Positions 47,186 through 56,205 of a stretch of 64,000 nt of DNA are shown here, in pieces (the first letter of the stretch is position 1; each line of letters begins with the position of its first letter). This DNA is from Clostridium sp. DL-VIII (lineage in GTDB: Bacteria; Bacillota; Clostridia; Clostridiales; Clostridiaceae). A program made the translations under genes and the position numbers. The stretch covers positions 2,612,501 to 2,676,500 of the forward strand of contig NZ_CM001240.1 in the NCBI RefSeq assembly GCF_000230835.1. Reading direction: 5' to 3'. The notes under the pieces are model-generated. The model was not told the origin of the DNA. It saw only the letters and a program-made list of their open reading frames with translations, and did no database searches.

Positions 47186-48127
47186 ATGGACTATGAATTA
47201 ATAAAGGCAAAGTCAGCTATAATTGCTGCAATTATAGCTGCTATTACATCAATAATTACTCTAATTATTTCTTCAGCAATTAAACATTTTACTGATAAGA
47301 ATTTTCATGGTTTTAAGTTACAAATAGAATATAGATATGACCAACAAAAGAAAATAAAAGAACAATTATCTGGAAATAAGATGCAATTTTTAAATTTATC
47401 TGAATCATTATGTCATAGACTAAAGCATTTTAATGAAAATGTCAATGAAGGATGGATGGATGTTAAAGGAGAATATACAAATTCTAAAAATGCTTATTTT
47501 GTTTCTACAGTATACAGAATATCAGCTTTTTTTGCATGGATTAAGAAAATTGAAAAGGACATGATATATCTTGATGTAACATTAGCTACAAAAGAAGATT
47601 TATATTTTGTAAAATATTTAAAATTACTACAGTTAGTTTTTTGTGATCATTCGTTATTTGATGGATATAAATATGATAAAAATTATGCTAGAGACCATTT
47701 TTTTAGAAACAACTTTGAAAAAATGGTAGAATCATTGATAATTGATGATAAAATATGTGACTTTACATATTATGAAGAAAATTTAATAGATTTATCTATC
47801 AATCTCAATGGATTATGCTTGTTTCTTGATGGCATAAACCCATATGAAAATAGGTACAGGTGGGATGTTTTACAGTTATTTCAACTGACTTTAATTGCAT
47901 TTTTAAATTCGTATGGATATGATTTCCAATATACTAATAAGAGAGAAGTTATTCAGTTTATATCTCATAATAGAACAGGATTATTTTATCAAAACTATCT
48001 AAATACATTAAATAAAATGAAAATGAATAAGCAAAAGGAGCTAAGAAAAGTGATAAATATAGCGAAGAGGTATAAAGGTAATTCTGATAATAATATATTA
48101 TCATTTGAGGAGGCTGTTTCGGAGTAG
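47186..48127 (+). CDS. Unknown protein with one N-terminal transmembrane helix
   Basis: A 313-residue protein. Residues about 10-35 (AIIAAIIAAITSIITLIISS) form a single membrane helix; the remaining about 275 residues are soluble, helical and rich in aromatic and charged residues, presumably in the cytoplasm. No catalytic motif is visible and I do not recognise the family. It is a single gene with AGGAGG before the ATG, ending at a terminator of the same family as those in island 2. The position next to direct repeat 2 suggests a membrane-anchored accessory or defence protein, but this is inference. Confidence 0.65.
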   Translation: MDYELIKAKSAIIAAIIAAITSIITLIISSAIKHFTDKNFHGFKLQIEYRYDQQKKIKEQLSGNKMQFLNLSESLCHRLKHFNENVNEGWMDVKGEYTNSKNAYFVSTVYRISAFFAWIKKIEKDMIYLDVTLATKEDLYFVKYLKLLQLVFCDHSLFDGYKYDKNYARDHFFRNNFEKMVESLIIDDKICDFTYYEENLIDLSINLNGLCLFLDGINPYENRYRWDVLQLFQLTLIAFLNSYGYDFQYTNKREVIQFISHNRTGLFYQNYLNTLNKMKMNKQKELRKVINIAKRYKGNSDNNILSFEEAVSE

Positions 48128-48220
48128 GGATGCTCTTTGTAGCTAATTTCTCAACATCTAAGAATGAGGCTTTAGGTATTTAAATAATTAGAGATATTTT
48201 GAGTCTATAAAATAGAAAAA

Positions 48221-48264
48221 GACTATGAAAAAGCTACTAGCTTACATTTCATAGTCTCTTTTGT
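48221..48264 (+). terminator. Terminator, GACTATGAA...TTCATAGTC type
   Basis: GACTATGAAA and TTTCATAGTC form a perfect stem followed by TCTTTTG. It closes the one-TM gene and is the fourth member of the terminator family. Confidence 0.75.
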
Positions 48265-48379
48265 TTTGTGAAGCACAAAGTTAAACAAACAGAAATATGG
48301 GATATTATGGATAAAACTTTAAAGTAGTTATATTTTGAAACTCATAGGAAGTGGTAATTATATGATCAGAAGTAACTTA

Positions 48380-48525
48380 AAGGAATAGTGTGAAAAATGG
48401 TATCTATTTTTTAAATTTAGGCGTTTAGAAATAAGCGTCTATTTTTTTATCAAAAATGGAAAGGAAGTGATTCATATACAACTAAAAGGACGGAAAAATG
48501 GAAAACGCGCACCGCCATTAAAGAG
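48380..48525 (+). repeat. 65-base hairpin element, copy B, with extended similarity
   Basis: It starts AAGGAATAGTGTGAAAAATG; the stem is GGCGTTTA-GAAA-TAAGCGTC (48418-48438). Similarity to copy C continues past the element (AAGGAAGTGATTCA..., CGCGCACC..CATTAAA) to about 48525. Confidence 0.7.
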
Positions 48526-48714
48526 TGGTAGAAATTTTCTTTATTCTGCTTAATTAAAATTTGACTAAATGGAATATGCTTCGTTAGGGATATGAAGCAC
48601 AAAGTTTGCTCTTGATAAAACACAGGCAGTTAGCTATCTTTCATGGAGCAGAATAAAAAATATTAAAGAGAAATTTATATTTAAATATTAAAAAAAGAAA
48701 AGAGGTAAAAAAAT

Positions 48715-49029
48715 ATGGAATTAAAATATGTAATCCCAAACATGGAAAAAACATTCGGAAATTTAGAGTATGCTGGTGAAGGTAATGTTGAGCAAAGAAG
48801 GGTAAATGGACATAATACAATTTTATCACGTAGCTACAATTTATACTCAGATATTCAGAGAGCAGATGATATTGTTGTTATTCTTCCAGTTGAAGCAGGA
48901 GAGAAACATTTTGAAGTTGAAAAAAAGGTAAAGCTCATTAATCCACGAATTACCGCAGAAGGTTATAGAATTGGAGATCGTGGATTTACAAATTATATTC
49001 TTCATGCAGATGACATGATAGAAGCATAA
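48715..49029 (+). CDS. DUF961 protein (Tn916 Orf23/YdcP-type)
   Basis: A 104-residue protein with the DUF961 features KTFGNLEYAGEG near the start, LSRSYNLYSDIQRADDI in the middle and the C-terminal NPRITAEGYRIGDRGFTNY. DUF961 proteins come as a pair at the beginning of the conjugation module of Tn916-type integrative elements. A second family member follows after 20 bases. No relaxase, FtsK-like or VirB4 gene follows here, so this pair is a remnant or has been recruited. The start ATG follows AAAGAGGTAA. Confidence 0.85.
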   Translation: MELKYVIPNMEKTFGNLEYAGEGNVEQRRVNGHNTILSRSYNLYSDIQRADDIVVILPVEAGEKHFEVEKKVKLINPRITAEGYRIGDRGFTNYILHADDMIEA

Positions 49030-49049
49030 GGAAAGGGAGAGAAATTAAT

Positions 49050-49433
49050 ATGAGATTAGCGAATGGAATTGTTATTAATAAAGAAGCTACATTTGGAAAT
49101 TTAAAATTTTCTGCTTTAAGACGTGAGGTATATATACAGAATGAAGATGGTACACCATCCAATGAAATCAAAGAACGTACTTATGATTTAAAATCAAGAG
49201 AGCAAGGAAAAATGATTCAAGTTAGTATTCCAGCTACTATGCCTTTAAAAGAGTTTGATTACAACGCAGAAGTTGAGATTATAGATCCTGTAGCAGATAC
49301 TGTTGCAAATGCTACTTTTCAAGGAGCGAATGTGGACTGGTATCTTAAAGCTCAAGATATTGTTTTAAAGAAGCAAGCTTCTTTTACTAATCAAAGTCAG
49401 AAGTCACAAGAAAAACAAAAAACACAAGAATAA
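49050..49433 (+). CDS. DUF961 protein (Tn916 Orf22-type)
   Basis: A 127-residue protein with EATFGNLKFSALRREVYIQ at the start, the central RTYDLKSREQGKMIQVSIPA and the family core KEFDYNAEVEIIDPVADTV. The C-terminal tail is Gln/Lys-rich. It is the second DUF961 gene of the pair, 20 bases after the first, with AAGGGAGAG as ribosome-binding site. It is followed by a strong terminator, so the usual conjugation operon is cut off at this point and replaced by secreted-protein genes. Confidence 0.85.
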   Translation: MRLANGIVINKEATFGNLKFSALRREVYIQNEDGTPSNEIKERTYDLKSREQGKMIQVSIPATMPLKEFDYNAEVEIIDPVADTVANATFQGANVDWYLKAQDIVLKKQASFTNQSQKSQEKQKTQE

Positions 49434-49470
49434 AGTTAGGGATATTAGTGTAGACAATTAGGTAATTAAT

Positions 49471-49505
49471 AAACTAATGCAAAACCAGCATTAGTTTATT
49501 TTTTA
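49471..49505 (+). terminator. Terminator after the DUF961 pair
   Basis: AAACTAATGC-AAAACCA-GCATTAGTTT followed by ATTTTTT. It separates the DUF961 genes from the secreted-protein genes. Confidence 0.8.
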
Positions 49506-49542
49506 TACCATTTTCGTTTTATAAGTAAAGGGGGGAATAAAA

Positions 49543-50343
49543 ATGAGAAAAATTAGAATTTTAGAAAAGTTTATAGCTTTATTGGTTGTATCAACTATTG
49601 GATTGTGCCCAGGTATCGTTGCCTTAGCAGATACTGAAAGCCAAGATATCAATTTAGAAAAAACAGTGCAAGTTGAAAATAAAGAAAGCTTAGTAGCAGA
49701 TGATGTAGCTGACATAGGAAAATTTACAGCAACAACTTCAAGTGTCGTAGTTCTGGAAAGGCCTGACTCTGAAACAGATGATTCTGCAATTGAGAAGCCA
49801 GTAAGTATTGATTTAAATAATGAATATAATAAGGCGAATGAAGCTTTAAGAGTATTTAAAGTAACTAATGTTACTACAGAAGAAGATGTAATTGACTTAA
49901 TGAAAGGTAACATAGATAGAAACATAGCAATATCAATCAAAGATTTCAATGTTATACCTGCAACAATAGATACATTTGGAGCTGTTACAGGAATATTGAC
50001 CTTTACATTCAATGGAGAAGCACAAGAATTAAAGATTTATAAACCTATAGATAAATTAAAGGTAGAAAATGTAGTTGTTTCTAGTTTAAAAGTTAAAATG
50101 AATGGTCTAGAGCAAGATAAGCAATTATTGTATATTGGCGATAAAGCTTACGTTCAAGTAACTGGATATAACGTAGAAGGAAAACAAGTAGAGTTAGAAC
50201 AAAGTTTAATTCAATATCAATGGTATGTAGATGGAAGAGCTATTCTTGACGGAACAAATTCAGAACTAAAAATAACGAAAGATATGAAGGGTAAAGATAT
50301 AAAGTGCACAGTTAATTACGATGATAAAGGAGGAGCTATATAG
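49543..50343 (+). CDS. Secreted protein with one repeat unit shared with the next gene
   Basis: A 266-residue protein. The N-terminus (KFIALLVVSTIGLCPGIVALA) is a signal peptide with cleavage expected after VALA. Residues about 90-170 form one copy of the approximately 80-residue unit that is repeated eleven times in the next protein (ALRVFKVTNVTTEEDVIDLM, then ISIKDFNV, VTGILTF). The C-terminal about 85 residues resemble an Ig-like or MBG-type domain (QYQWYVDGRAILDGTNSEL). There is no anchor motif, so it is probably released or bound to the large partner. Its TAG overlaps the start of the next gene. Confidence 0.75.
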   Translation: MRKIRILEKFIALLVVSTIGLCPGIVALADTESQDINLEKTVQVENKESLVADDVADIGKFTATTSSVVVLERPDSETDDSAIEKPVSIDLNNEYNKANEALRVFKVTNVTTEEDVIDLMKGNIDRNIAISIKDFNVIPATIDTFGAVTGILTFTFNGEAQELKIYKPIDKLKVENVVVSSLKVKMNGLEQDKQLLYIGDKAYVQVTGYNVEGKQVELEQSLIQYQWYVDGRAILDGTNSELKITKDMKGKDIKCTVNYDDKGGAI

Positions 50344-53300
50344 TGCTTGGAAAAATTTTTAAAAGAAATAAAACTAAAGCAATAGCAATCGCATTAGTAT
50401 TATCATCACTTCTTAATAGTATTCCTTTTGCAGCAGTTAATGCAGCGACTGCTACGGCAACAGCTTCAGTGTCATCATTTGATCCTACAAGTTTTTTGAC
50501 AGAATCAGGATGGATTATGAATTCTGATGGAATAAGTTCATATAAACCTACAGATCAATTAGGTACGAGTGCAAGTACAGGTGCGTGGTTATATGTTAAT
50601 GGTGCACAAATGCCTATAATAAATACTGGAATGGGTGTTTATGGAAGTGTAGTTACAGCTCCTGAAGGTTCAAATATTTATATGGAATTTGATGCAGTTA
50701 GTGAAAGTACAGGCACCTACGAGGGATATTATAAAACTTACAGTAGAAGAATAATTACTGTTGATAATGCAGAACAGACTCTTGATTTATATTACAAAGG
50801 AAGTAGACATGATGGTAATGATGTATATGTCTATATTGTTCCAACACCAGTAGGTTCAGCTGATACTCCTGATACTGCTGCTTCAAATGCTCAGCAAACT
50901 TTACTTAATACTAAAATAGACAATTCAACAACTTTAGCACAGCTACAAGCTTTAGTACAAAGTTCTGTTGATATATCTAAGTATTCTGTTAGTTTATCTC
51001 AAACAAATAGAGTGGCAGCTACGGAATCAAGTGATGGGGTTTTTGCTGGTAATTTAACTGTAACATCAATGTCTAACGGAGAACAATCAACTACTTCATT
51101 TACTCTGCCTATCTCTAAACTGGCTCAAAGTTTAAGTACTATTTCTACTACTTTAAGTAATTTTATTAAAAGTTATAGTGCTGTTAATAGTAGTACTGCA
51201 AATGACTTTAAAACGGCAGTTGCTATTACAAACCCATCGTATAATATTACGGTAGGGAATTGGAGCTTAACTCCTGCTACTGATACTAATACTGGAAGTT
51301 TGAGTTGTAATGTATATATAAATGAAGGATCAACAGTAAGGCAAACTTTTGCGGTAAGTAAAACTGTAGATAAATTACCAACAACATCAGCAACAGCGTC
51401 AATATTAATATCAAATTTAGTAAGTAATTACACTGCAACCAATGCCTCAGATAAAACAGCCTTTTTAACATCTTGTAAGAATGCAGTTGCAGGTAACATA
51501 ACAGTTACAATACCTACATGGACATTGACTAAAGCTAGTGAAACATCTAAGGGAAGTTTAGTAGGAACTATAAATGTTAGCGATGGAACTACAAATCAAA
51601 TTGTTACAATAAACAAGATTATTAATTACTTAGATGAATCAATAGCTACAGCTCAATTGAATGTTGAAAATGCAATGAATAGTTTGGCAGCAAATAATTA
51701 TATTGCTGAAGATGAAGTTTTAAATATTGCTAAATCTGCAATTAATACAAATTATTTTGATGTTTCAATAAGTGATTTTCAGAATATAAATTCTACTGAA
51801 ACAATACTAGGAAAAATAACTGGAACTATTACAATTAAAGACAAGAGTGATAGCGCCATTACTAGAACTGTGCCACTAGATAAAACTATTCCAATTTTAG
51901 TACAAACTTTAGACAATGCTAAAACGGTAGTTACAGAGCTTTTAAATAACTATAGTGTAAATAATACAACTACTGAAGAACAAGTGCTAAGTGCTGTAAA
52001 TAAAGCTATAAATACAAATTACATTACAGCCACCTTAGAAAGTTTTGATTTAAGAAAATCAAGTGAAACTAATGAAGGTAATGCAAATATAACAATAAGA
52101 TTAGCAGATAACAGCGGTAATAGTGAGGATATTACAAAAAATTATACTATTGGAGTTCAAAAACAATCAGTAGCAACAATAAAAAGCCTTTATGAAAAAG
52201 CTTTAGAAAATATTCAGATATCAAATAATACAACAAAAGATGATATTCTTGATAATGTCCTAGTTACAAATCAATCTATAAAAGTAACTATGAACGATTT
52301 TAGTAAAACTGATTCTACGGAAACAAAAAGTGGAATAATAACTGGTACTATTAACATAACAGATGGAAATATAACAGAAGCAGTACCAGTTAAATTGAAA
52401 ATAGCACAGCTTAAGGAATCAGTTGATACAGTTGCAGCATTTTTCACAAGTAAATTGAAGACATTCGTTGCTACTAACGAAGTAACAGAAGATGACATTA
52501 AGTCATTAGTTTATACTCGAAGTAATGAAGATATCAGCGTAGATATTAAAGATTTTTCAGTGTTACAGGCTAATGATACAGAAGAAGGAAAGGTAACTGG
52601 TACAGTTGAAATATCAGATGGCATAAATACAAGATATGTTGAAATTGATAAGACAATTCAATTGCTAAGCCAAGATCTTTCAACTTCAACTCGATTGGTG
52701 CAAAATATATTAAACACATATGCAGCAAGCAATAGTACAACCTTCGATGAAATATTAAGAGCCTGCAATGAAGTTGTTACAAACTCAAATATAGATATTT
52801 ATTATAAAACAGATGGAGAACTTAAAAAAGTTGATTCAGATGAATTTAATGCAGGATATATGAACGGAACTGTAATAATTGCAGATGGAAGTGCTACAAT
52901 AGAACTTCCATTTAATATAATCATAAAAAAGACAGATCAAACATTATTAGGAGCAAAGACATTAATAACGGAAACTTTAAACAACTTTAAGCCTACTAAT
53001 GCAACAGTAGAACAGGATGTAATAAATGCTGTAGAAACTAATATAAGAAGCAGCAATATAAATGTTATGTTTGGAGCAAATGAAGAAAAATTTAATAAAA
53101 CTTTAGCTACAGAATTTAGTAAAGGTTTGATATCTGGAGCAATAAATGTATCAGATGAGATTGATATATTTAAAATTCCAGTTAATTTAATCATAAGTCA
53201 ATTGCCACAGACAATTGATCAGGTAGCACAAGGTATAGAAGTAGCATTACCTAATTTTGTAGTAACTAATGATACAACACCAGATGATATTAAAAAACAA

Positions 53301-54392
53301 ATAGAAGATGTGTGTGCAGCTAATATGATTGTTGCAATTAAGGAGTTCAATAAAACAGTATCTACATTAGAGAGTGCAGGGAATATACAAATAACAGTTA
53401 TTCTTGTAGATAAAAATACAGGAAGTACTAAGGAAATTCTGTTTAACTTGACCATTCCCCAATTACAACAAACCCTTGATGAAGCTAAAAATACAGTAAT
53501 AGAGGTATTACCAACTTTACCTGTTAGTAATGATACAACAAAGGATGATTTGCAAAATCAACTTCAAGATAAAGTTGGTGATAATATTACTATAATAATT
53601 GGAGATGGAGATTTTGGTAAAACTCCTGCTACGACTACAACCTCAGGAGAAATTACAGGTGTTGTTACCATTATAGATAATAATACTGGAAAGCAAACAA
53701 CGATTCCAATCGATTTAATTATAGGTAAATTAGTAGCGAAACCGAGTTCAGGTGGAGGCGGCGGTGGTTCATCATCAGATAAAGATAAATCAAGTTCTAT
53801 TCAAGATCAAACAGGTAATATTAAAAATGGAGCTGGAACATGTGAATGGAAAAATGAAAATGGATCATGGCATTACTATACTAATGGTGTAATACAAATT
53901 GGATGGGTTCAAATAGAAAGATTATGGTATTACTTTAATGTTGATGGAACATTACAAATTGGTTGGTTATATGAAAATGGAAACTGGTACTACTTAAATC
54001 CAAATCCAGATGATCATTTAGGAGCAATGGAGACCGGTTGGTTAAGTTATGATGGAGCATATTTCTATTTAAATAGCACAGGTGCAATGGCTAGAGGATG
54101 GCAAACTATTGATGAAAATTGGTACTACTTTCAGTCAAATGGAGCAATGAGAACTGGATGGCTTGAGGATACTGATGGAAGTTGGTATTACTTAGAAGAA
54201 AGTGGAGTAATGGAAACTAACTGGTTCTATGACAAGGGAAAGTGGTATTACTTAAATAATTCTGGTAGCATGGCAACTGGTTGGTTTAAAGATACTAATG
54301 ATAATTGGTATTACGCAGATCAATCTGGAGCTATGCTAAAAAGCACAATAGTAGATGGCTATAACTTAGATGATCAAGGGAGATTAATATAA
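50343..54392 (+). CDS. Large surface protein: eleven tandem repeats and choline-binding-type C-terminus
   Basis: A 1349-residue exported protein. A GTG start at 50343 overlaps the previous stop (TAGTG), with GGAGGAGC upstream. Parts: signal peptide (to about residue 36, ending AAVNAA); a unique N-terminal domain of about 140 residues; eleven tandem units of about 80-90 residues (about 175-1130), each with a helix, NNTT-DD/EE, IxVxIxDF and a GxITGTI-type strand; a SSGGGGGGSSSD linker; then about nine GW-YYL-type repeats of the CW_binding_1/choline-binding family. The last group holds the protein on the cell wall non-covalently. A surface adhesin or shield is likely. Confidence 0.85.
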   Translation: MLGKIFKRNKTKAIAIALVLSSLLNSIPFAAVNAATATATASVSSFDPTSFLTESGWIMNSDGISSYKPTDQLGTSASTGAWLYVNGAQMPIINTGMGVYGSVVTAPEGSNIYMEFDAVSESTGTYEGYYKTYSRRIITVDNAEQTLDLYYKGSRHDGNDVYVYIVPTPVGSADTPDTAASNAQQTLLNTKIDNSTTLAQLQALVQSSVDISKYSVSLSQTNRVAATESSDGVFAGNLTVTSMSNGEQSTTSFTLPISKLAQSLSTISTTLSNFIKSYSAVNSSTANDFKTAVAITNPSYNITVGNWSLTPATDTNTGSLSCNVYINEGSTVRQTFAVSKTVDKLPTTSATASILISNLVSNYTATNASDKTAFLTSCKNAVAGNITVTIPTWTLTKASETSKGSLVGTINVSDGTTNQIVTINKIINYLDESIATAQLNVENAMNSLAANNYIAEDEVLNIAKSAINTNYFDVSISDFQNINSTETILGKITGTITIKDKSDSAITRTVPLDKTIPILVQTLDNAKTVVTELLNNYSVNNTTTEEQVLSAVNKAINTNYITATLESFDLRKSSETNEGNANITIRLADNSGNSEDITKNYTIGVQKQSVATIKSLYEKALENIQISNNTTKDDILDNVLVTNQSIKVTMNDFSKTDSTETKSGIITGTINITDGNITEAVPVKLKIAQLKESVDTVAAFFTSKLKTFVATNEVTEDDIKSLVYTRSNEDISVDIKDFSVLQANDTEEGKVTGTVEISDGINTRYVEIDKTIQLLSQDLSTSTRLVQNILNTYAASNSTTFDEILRACNEVVTNSNIDIYYKTDGELKKVDSDEFNAGYMNGTVIIADGSATIELPFNIIIKKTDQTLLGAKTLITETLNNFKPTNATVEQDVINAVETNIRSSNINVMFGANEEKFNKTLATEFSKGLISGAINVSDEIDIFKIPVNLIISQLPQTIDQVAQGIEVALPNFVVTNDTTPDDIKKQIEDVCAANMIVAIKEFNKTVSTLESAGNIQITVILVDKNTGSTKEILFNLTIPQLQQTLDEAKNTVIEVLPTLPVSNDTTKDDLQNQLQDKVGDNITIIIGDGDFGKTPATTTTSGEITGVVTIIDNNTGKQTTIPIDLIIGKLVAKPSSGGGGGGSSSDKDKSSSIQDQTGNIKNGAGTCEWKNENGSWHYYTNGVIQIGWVQIERLWYYFNVDGTLQIGWLYENGNWYYLNPNPDDHLGAMETGWLSYDGAYFYLNSTGAMARGWQTIDENWYYFQSNGAMRTGWLEDTDGSWYYLEESGVMETNWFYDKGKWYYLNNSGSMATGWFKDTNDNWYYADQSGAMLKSTIVDGYNLDDQGRLI

Positions 54393-54916
54393 AACTTTAG
54401 GGAAAAGAAGTGAGAGTAAATGTTGCTTTTAACCATAAAAAATTATAATAAAAGATTGCAAAATAGGTTGGGAAATATGAAATAACTGAAACAGATAAGA
54501 AGATAGATGAGCAATACATTCCCAATACAGTGAATGATAGAAAAAACAAAGCAATTGAAAAAATCATTACCTTTAACTTATGCATTTATAGATAAAGAAT
54601 CATATCAATGTTTCTGTGGTTATTGATATAGAGTCTGGAGATACAATAGAATAGAGTTAGAGATTAAGGAATGCTGTGAAAATGATATCTCTTTTTAGGT
54701 TTGGCGTTCAGAAATGAGCGTCTATTTATGTGTAAAAAACTCAGAAAGAAAGTAACTCACACATACAACATGAAGAACAGAAAAAAGAGAAACGTGCACC
54801 TTCATTAAAAATTAATAACTGCTAGTTTAAAACCACAGCTTTTTTACTTATCAAAGATTCTTATCGATTTATAAATCTAGAGTATAAAAAAGTAGGATAA
54901 AAAAGTAGAAAAAGAC
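54393..54916. other. Non-coding region between the surface protein and the redox region
   Basis: An open scrap at about 54477-54597 (ITETDKKIDEQYIPNTVNDR...) has no start and no known relative. Copy C of the 65-base element follows (54666). No intact gene is present. Confidence 0.5.
54666..54812 (+). repeat. 65-base hairpin element, copy C, with extended similarity
   Basis: It starts AAGGAATGCTGTGAAAATG; the stem is GGCGTTCA-GAAA-TGAGCGTC (54702-54721). Relative to copy B the stem shows a compensated C-G to U-A change. Similarity to copy B continues to about 54812. Confidence 0.7.
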
Positions 54917-54947
54917 TTGACTTGGAGTTCACTCCAGATGCTACACT
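54917..54947 (+). promoter_or_regulatory. MerR-type promoter of the aldo/keto reductase operon
   Basis: -35 TTGACT (54917-54922), a 19-base spacer holding the dyad GGAGTTCACTCC, and -10 TACACT (54942-54947). The over-long spacer with a central dyad is the hallmark of promoters activated by MerR-family regulators. A closely related sequence stands before the merR gene at 61003. Confidence 0.85.
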
Positions 54948-55000
54948 TCATATTGAAATGAGTTAATGAAATATATATAAGTATTGAGGGAGGTTTTATT

Positions 55001-56155
55001 ATGGAATTGATGAAAGAGAAAAAATTAGGATTTGGATGTATGCGTCTGCCTTTATTAAATAAAGAGGATCAGACTTCTTTTGATTATGAATTAATTAATA
55101 AGTTATTTGATACCTATTTGGAAAAGGGATTTACTTATTTTGATACTGCTTACACATATCATAGTTATCATTGTGAAAAAGCGATACGTAAAGCCTTAGT
55201 AGAGCGCCATCCTAGAGATTCGTTTCAATTAGCGACAAAATTACCACTTCGTGATTTCAAAGATAGTGAGGATATGGAACACATCTTTAATGAACAGCTA
55301 ACTAACTGTGGTGTTGATTTTTTTGACTACTATTTGTTACACAATATGGGTTCTAATGTTTATGAGAAATGCTGTAAATATGGTGCTTTTGATTTTGTTC
55401 AGCGAAAGAAAGCTGAAGGTAAAATCAGAGTCGTTGGTATGTCTTTTCATGATATACCAGAATTACTAGAAGAGATTTTATCAAAGTATGGTGATGGAGT
55501 GGATTTCGTTCAACTTCAAATTAACTATGTTGACTGGGAGCAGCCAAATGTTCAATCCCGTCGTTGCTTAGAAATTGCTAATAAATATAATAAACCAGTA
55601 ACTGTTATGGAACCTTGCAAAGGTGGAACTCTTGTAAATATACCAGAAGAAGCTGAAAAATTAATGAAAGACTATAATCCTACTTTTTCTACTGCAAGCT
55701 GGGCATTTCGCTACGCAGCCAGCCAAAAGGGAGTATTTCGAGTATTAAGTGGAATGAATAGTATGGAACAGGTAGAGGATAATGCTTCAGTTATGGGAGA
55801 TTTCGTACCTTTAAATGAAGAAGAAAATACCATTATTAAAAGGGTTACTAGAATCATTAATGATAAAACAGCTGTGCAATGTACTGCCTGTGAGTATTGT
55901 ACGCACGGATGTCCAAAGAACATTGCAATTCCAAAATATTTTGCCTTATACAACAGTATTATGCGTACTACTGGTAGTTTTTCAAGTCAAATGGTGTATT
56001 ACAATAATATTGCTATCAATAATGGGAAAGCTAGTGAGTGCATTGATTGTAAACAATGTGAAAAAGCTTGTCCACAGCATTTGCCAATTACCACTCATTT
56101 AAAGGACGTGGTAGAAAAATTTGAGAAGAACAGCATTGTTCCCATCAGAAAATAA
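55001..56155 (+). CDS. Aldo/keto reductase with two C-terminal [4Fe-4S] motifs
   Basis: A 384-residue protein. The N-terminal about 290 residues form an AKR barrel with the catalytic set visible: Asp and Tyr in FDTAYTYH, Lys in ATKLPL and His in YLLHNM. The C-terminus carries two ferredoxin-like cysteine groups, CTACEYCTHGCPKN and CIDCKQCEKACPQH. Such ferredoxin-fused AKRs are common in anaerobic clostridia and probably couple Fe-S electron transfer to carbonyl reduction. It is the first gene behind the MerR-type promoter, with GGGAGG before the ATG. Confidence 0.9.
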   Translation: MELMKEKKLGFGCMRLPLLNKEDQTSFDYELINKLFDTYLEKGFTYFDTAYTYHSYHCEKAIRKALVERHPRDSFQLATKLPLRDFKDSEDMEHIFNEQLTNCGVDFFDYYLLHNMGSNVYEKCCKYGAFDFVQRKKAEGKIRVVGMSFHDIPELLEEILSKYGDGVDFVQLQINYVDWEQPNVQSRRCLEIANKYNKPVTVMEPCKGGTLVNIPEEAEKLMKDYNPTFSTASWAFRYAASQKGVFRVLSGMNSMEQVEDNASVMGDFVPLNEEENTIIKRVTRIINDKTAVQCTACEYCTHGCPKNIAIPKYFALYNSIMRTTGSFSSQMVYYNNIAINNGKASECIDCKQCEKACPQHLPITTHLKDVVEKFEKNSIVPIRK

Positions 56156-56205
56156 TTATATAGAATTAGTATCCAGAAAAAGGAAGGAATTAAATAAGAA
56201 GAGAA

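Larger units (their letters stand above)
48128..48714. other. Non-coding region before the DUF961 genes
   Basis: It contains the terminator at 48221-48264 and copy B of the 65-base element (48380-48448) with its downstream extension to about 48525. No gene. In Tn916-like elements the sequence before the first DUF961 gene carries the conjugation-operon promoter; I cannot locate it with certainty. Confidence 0.5.
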
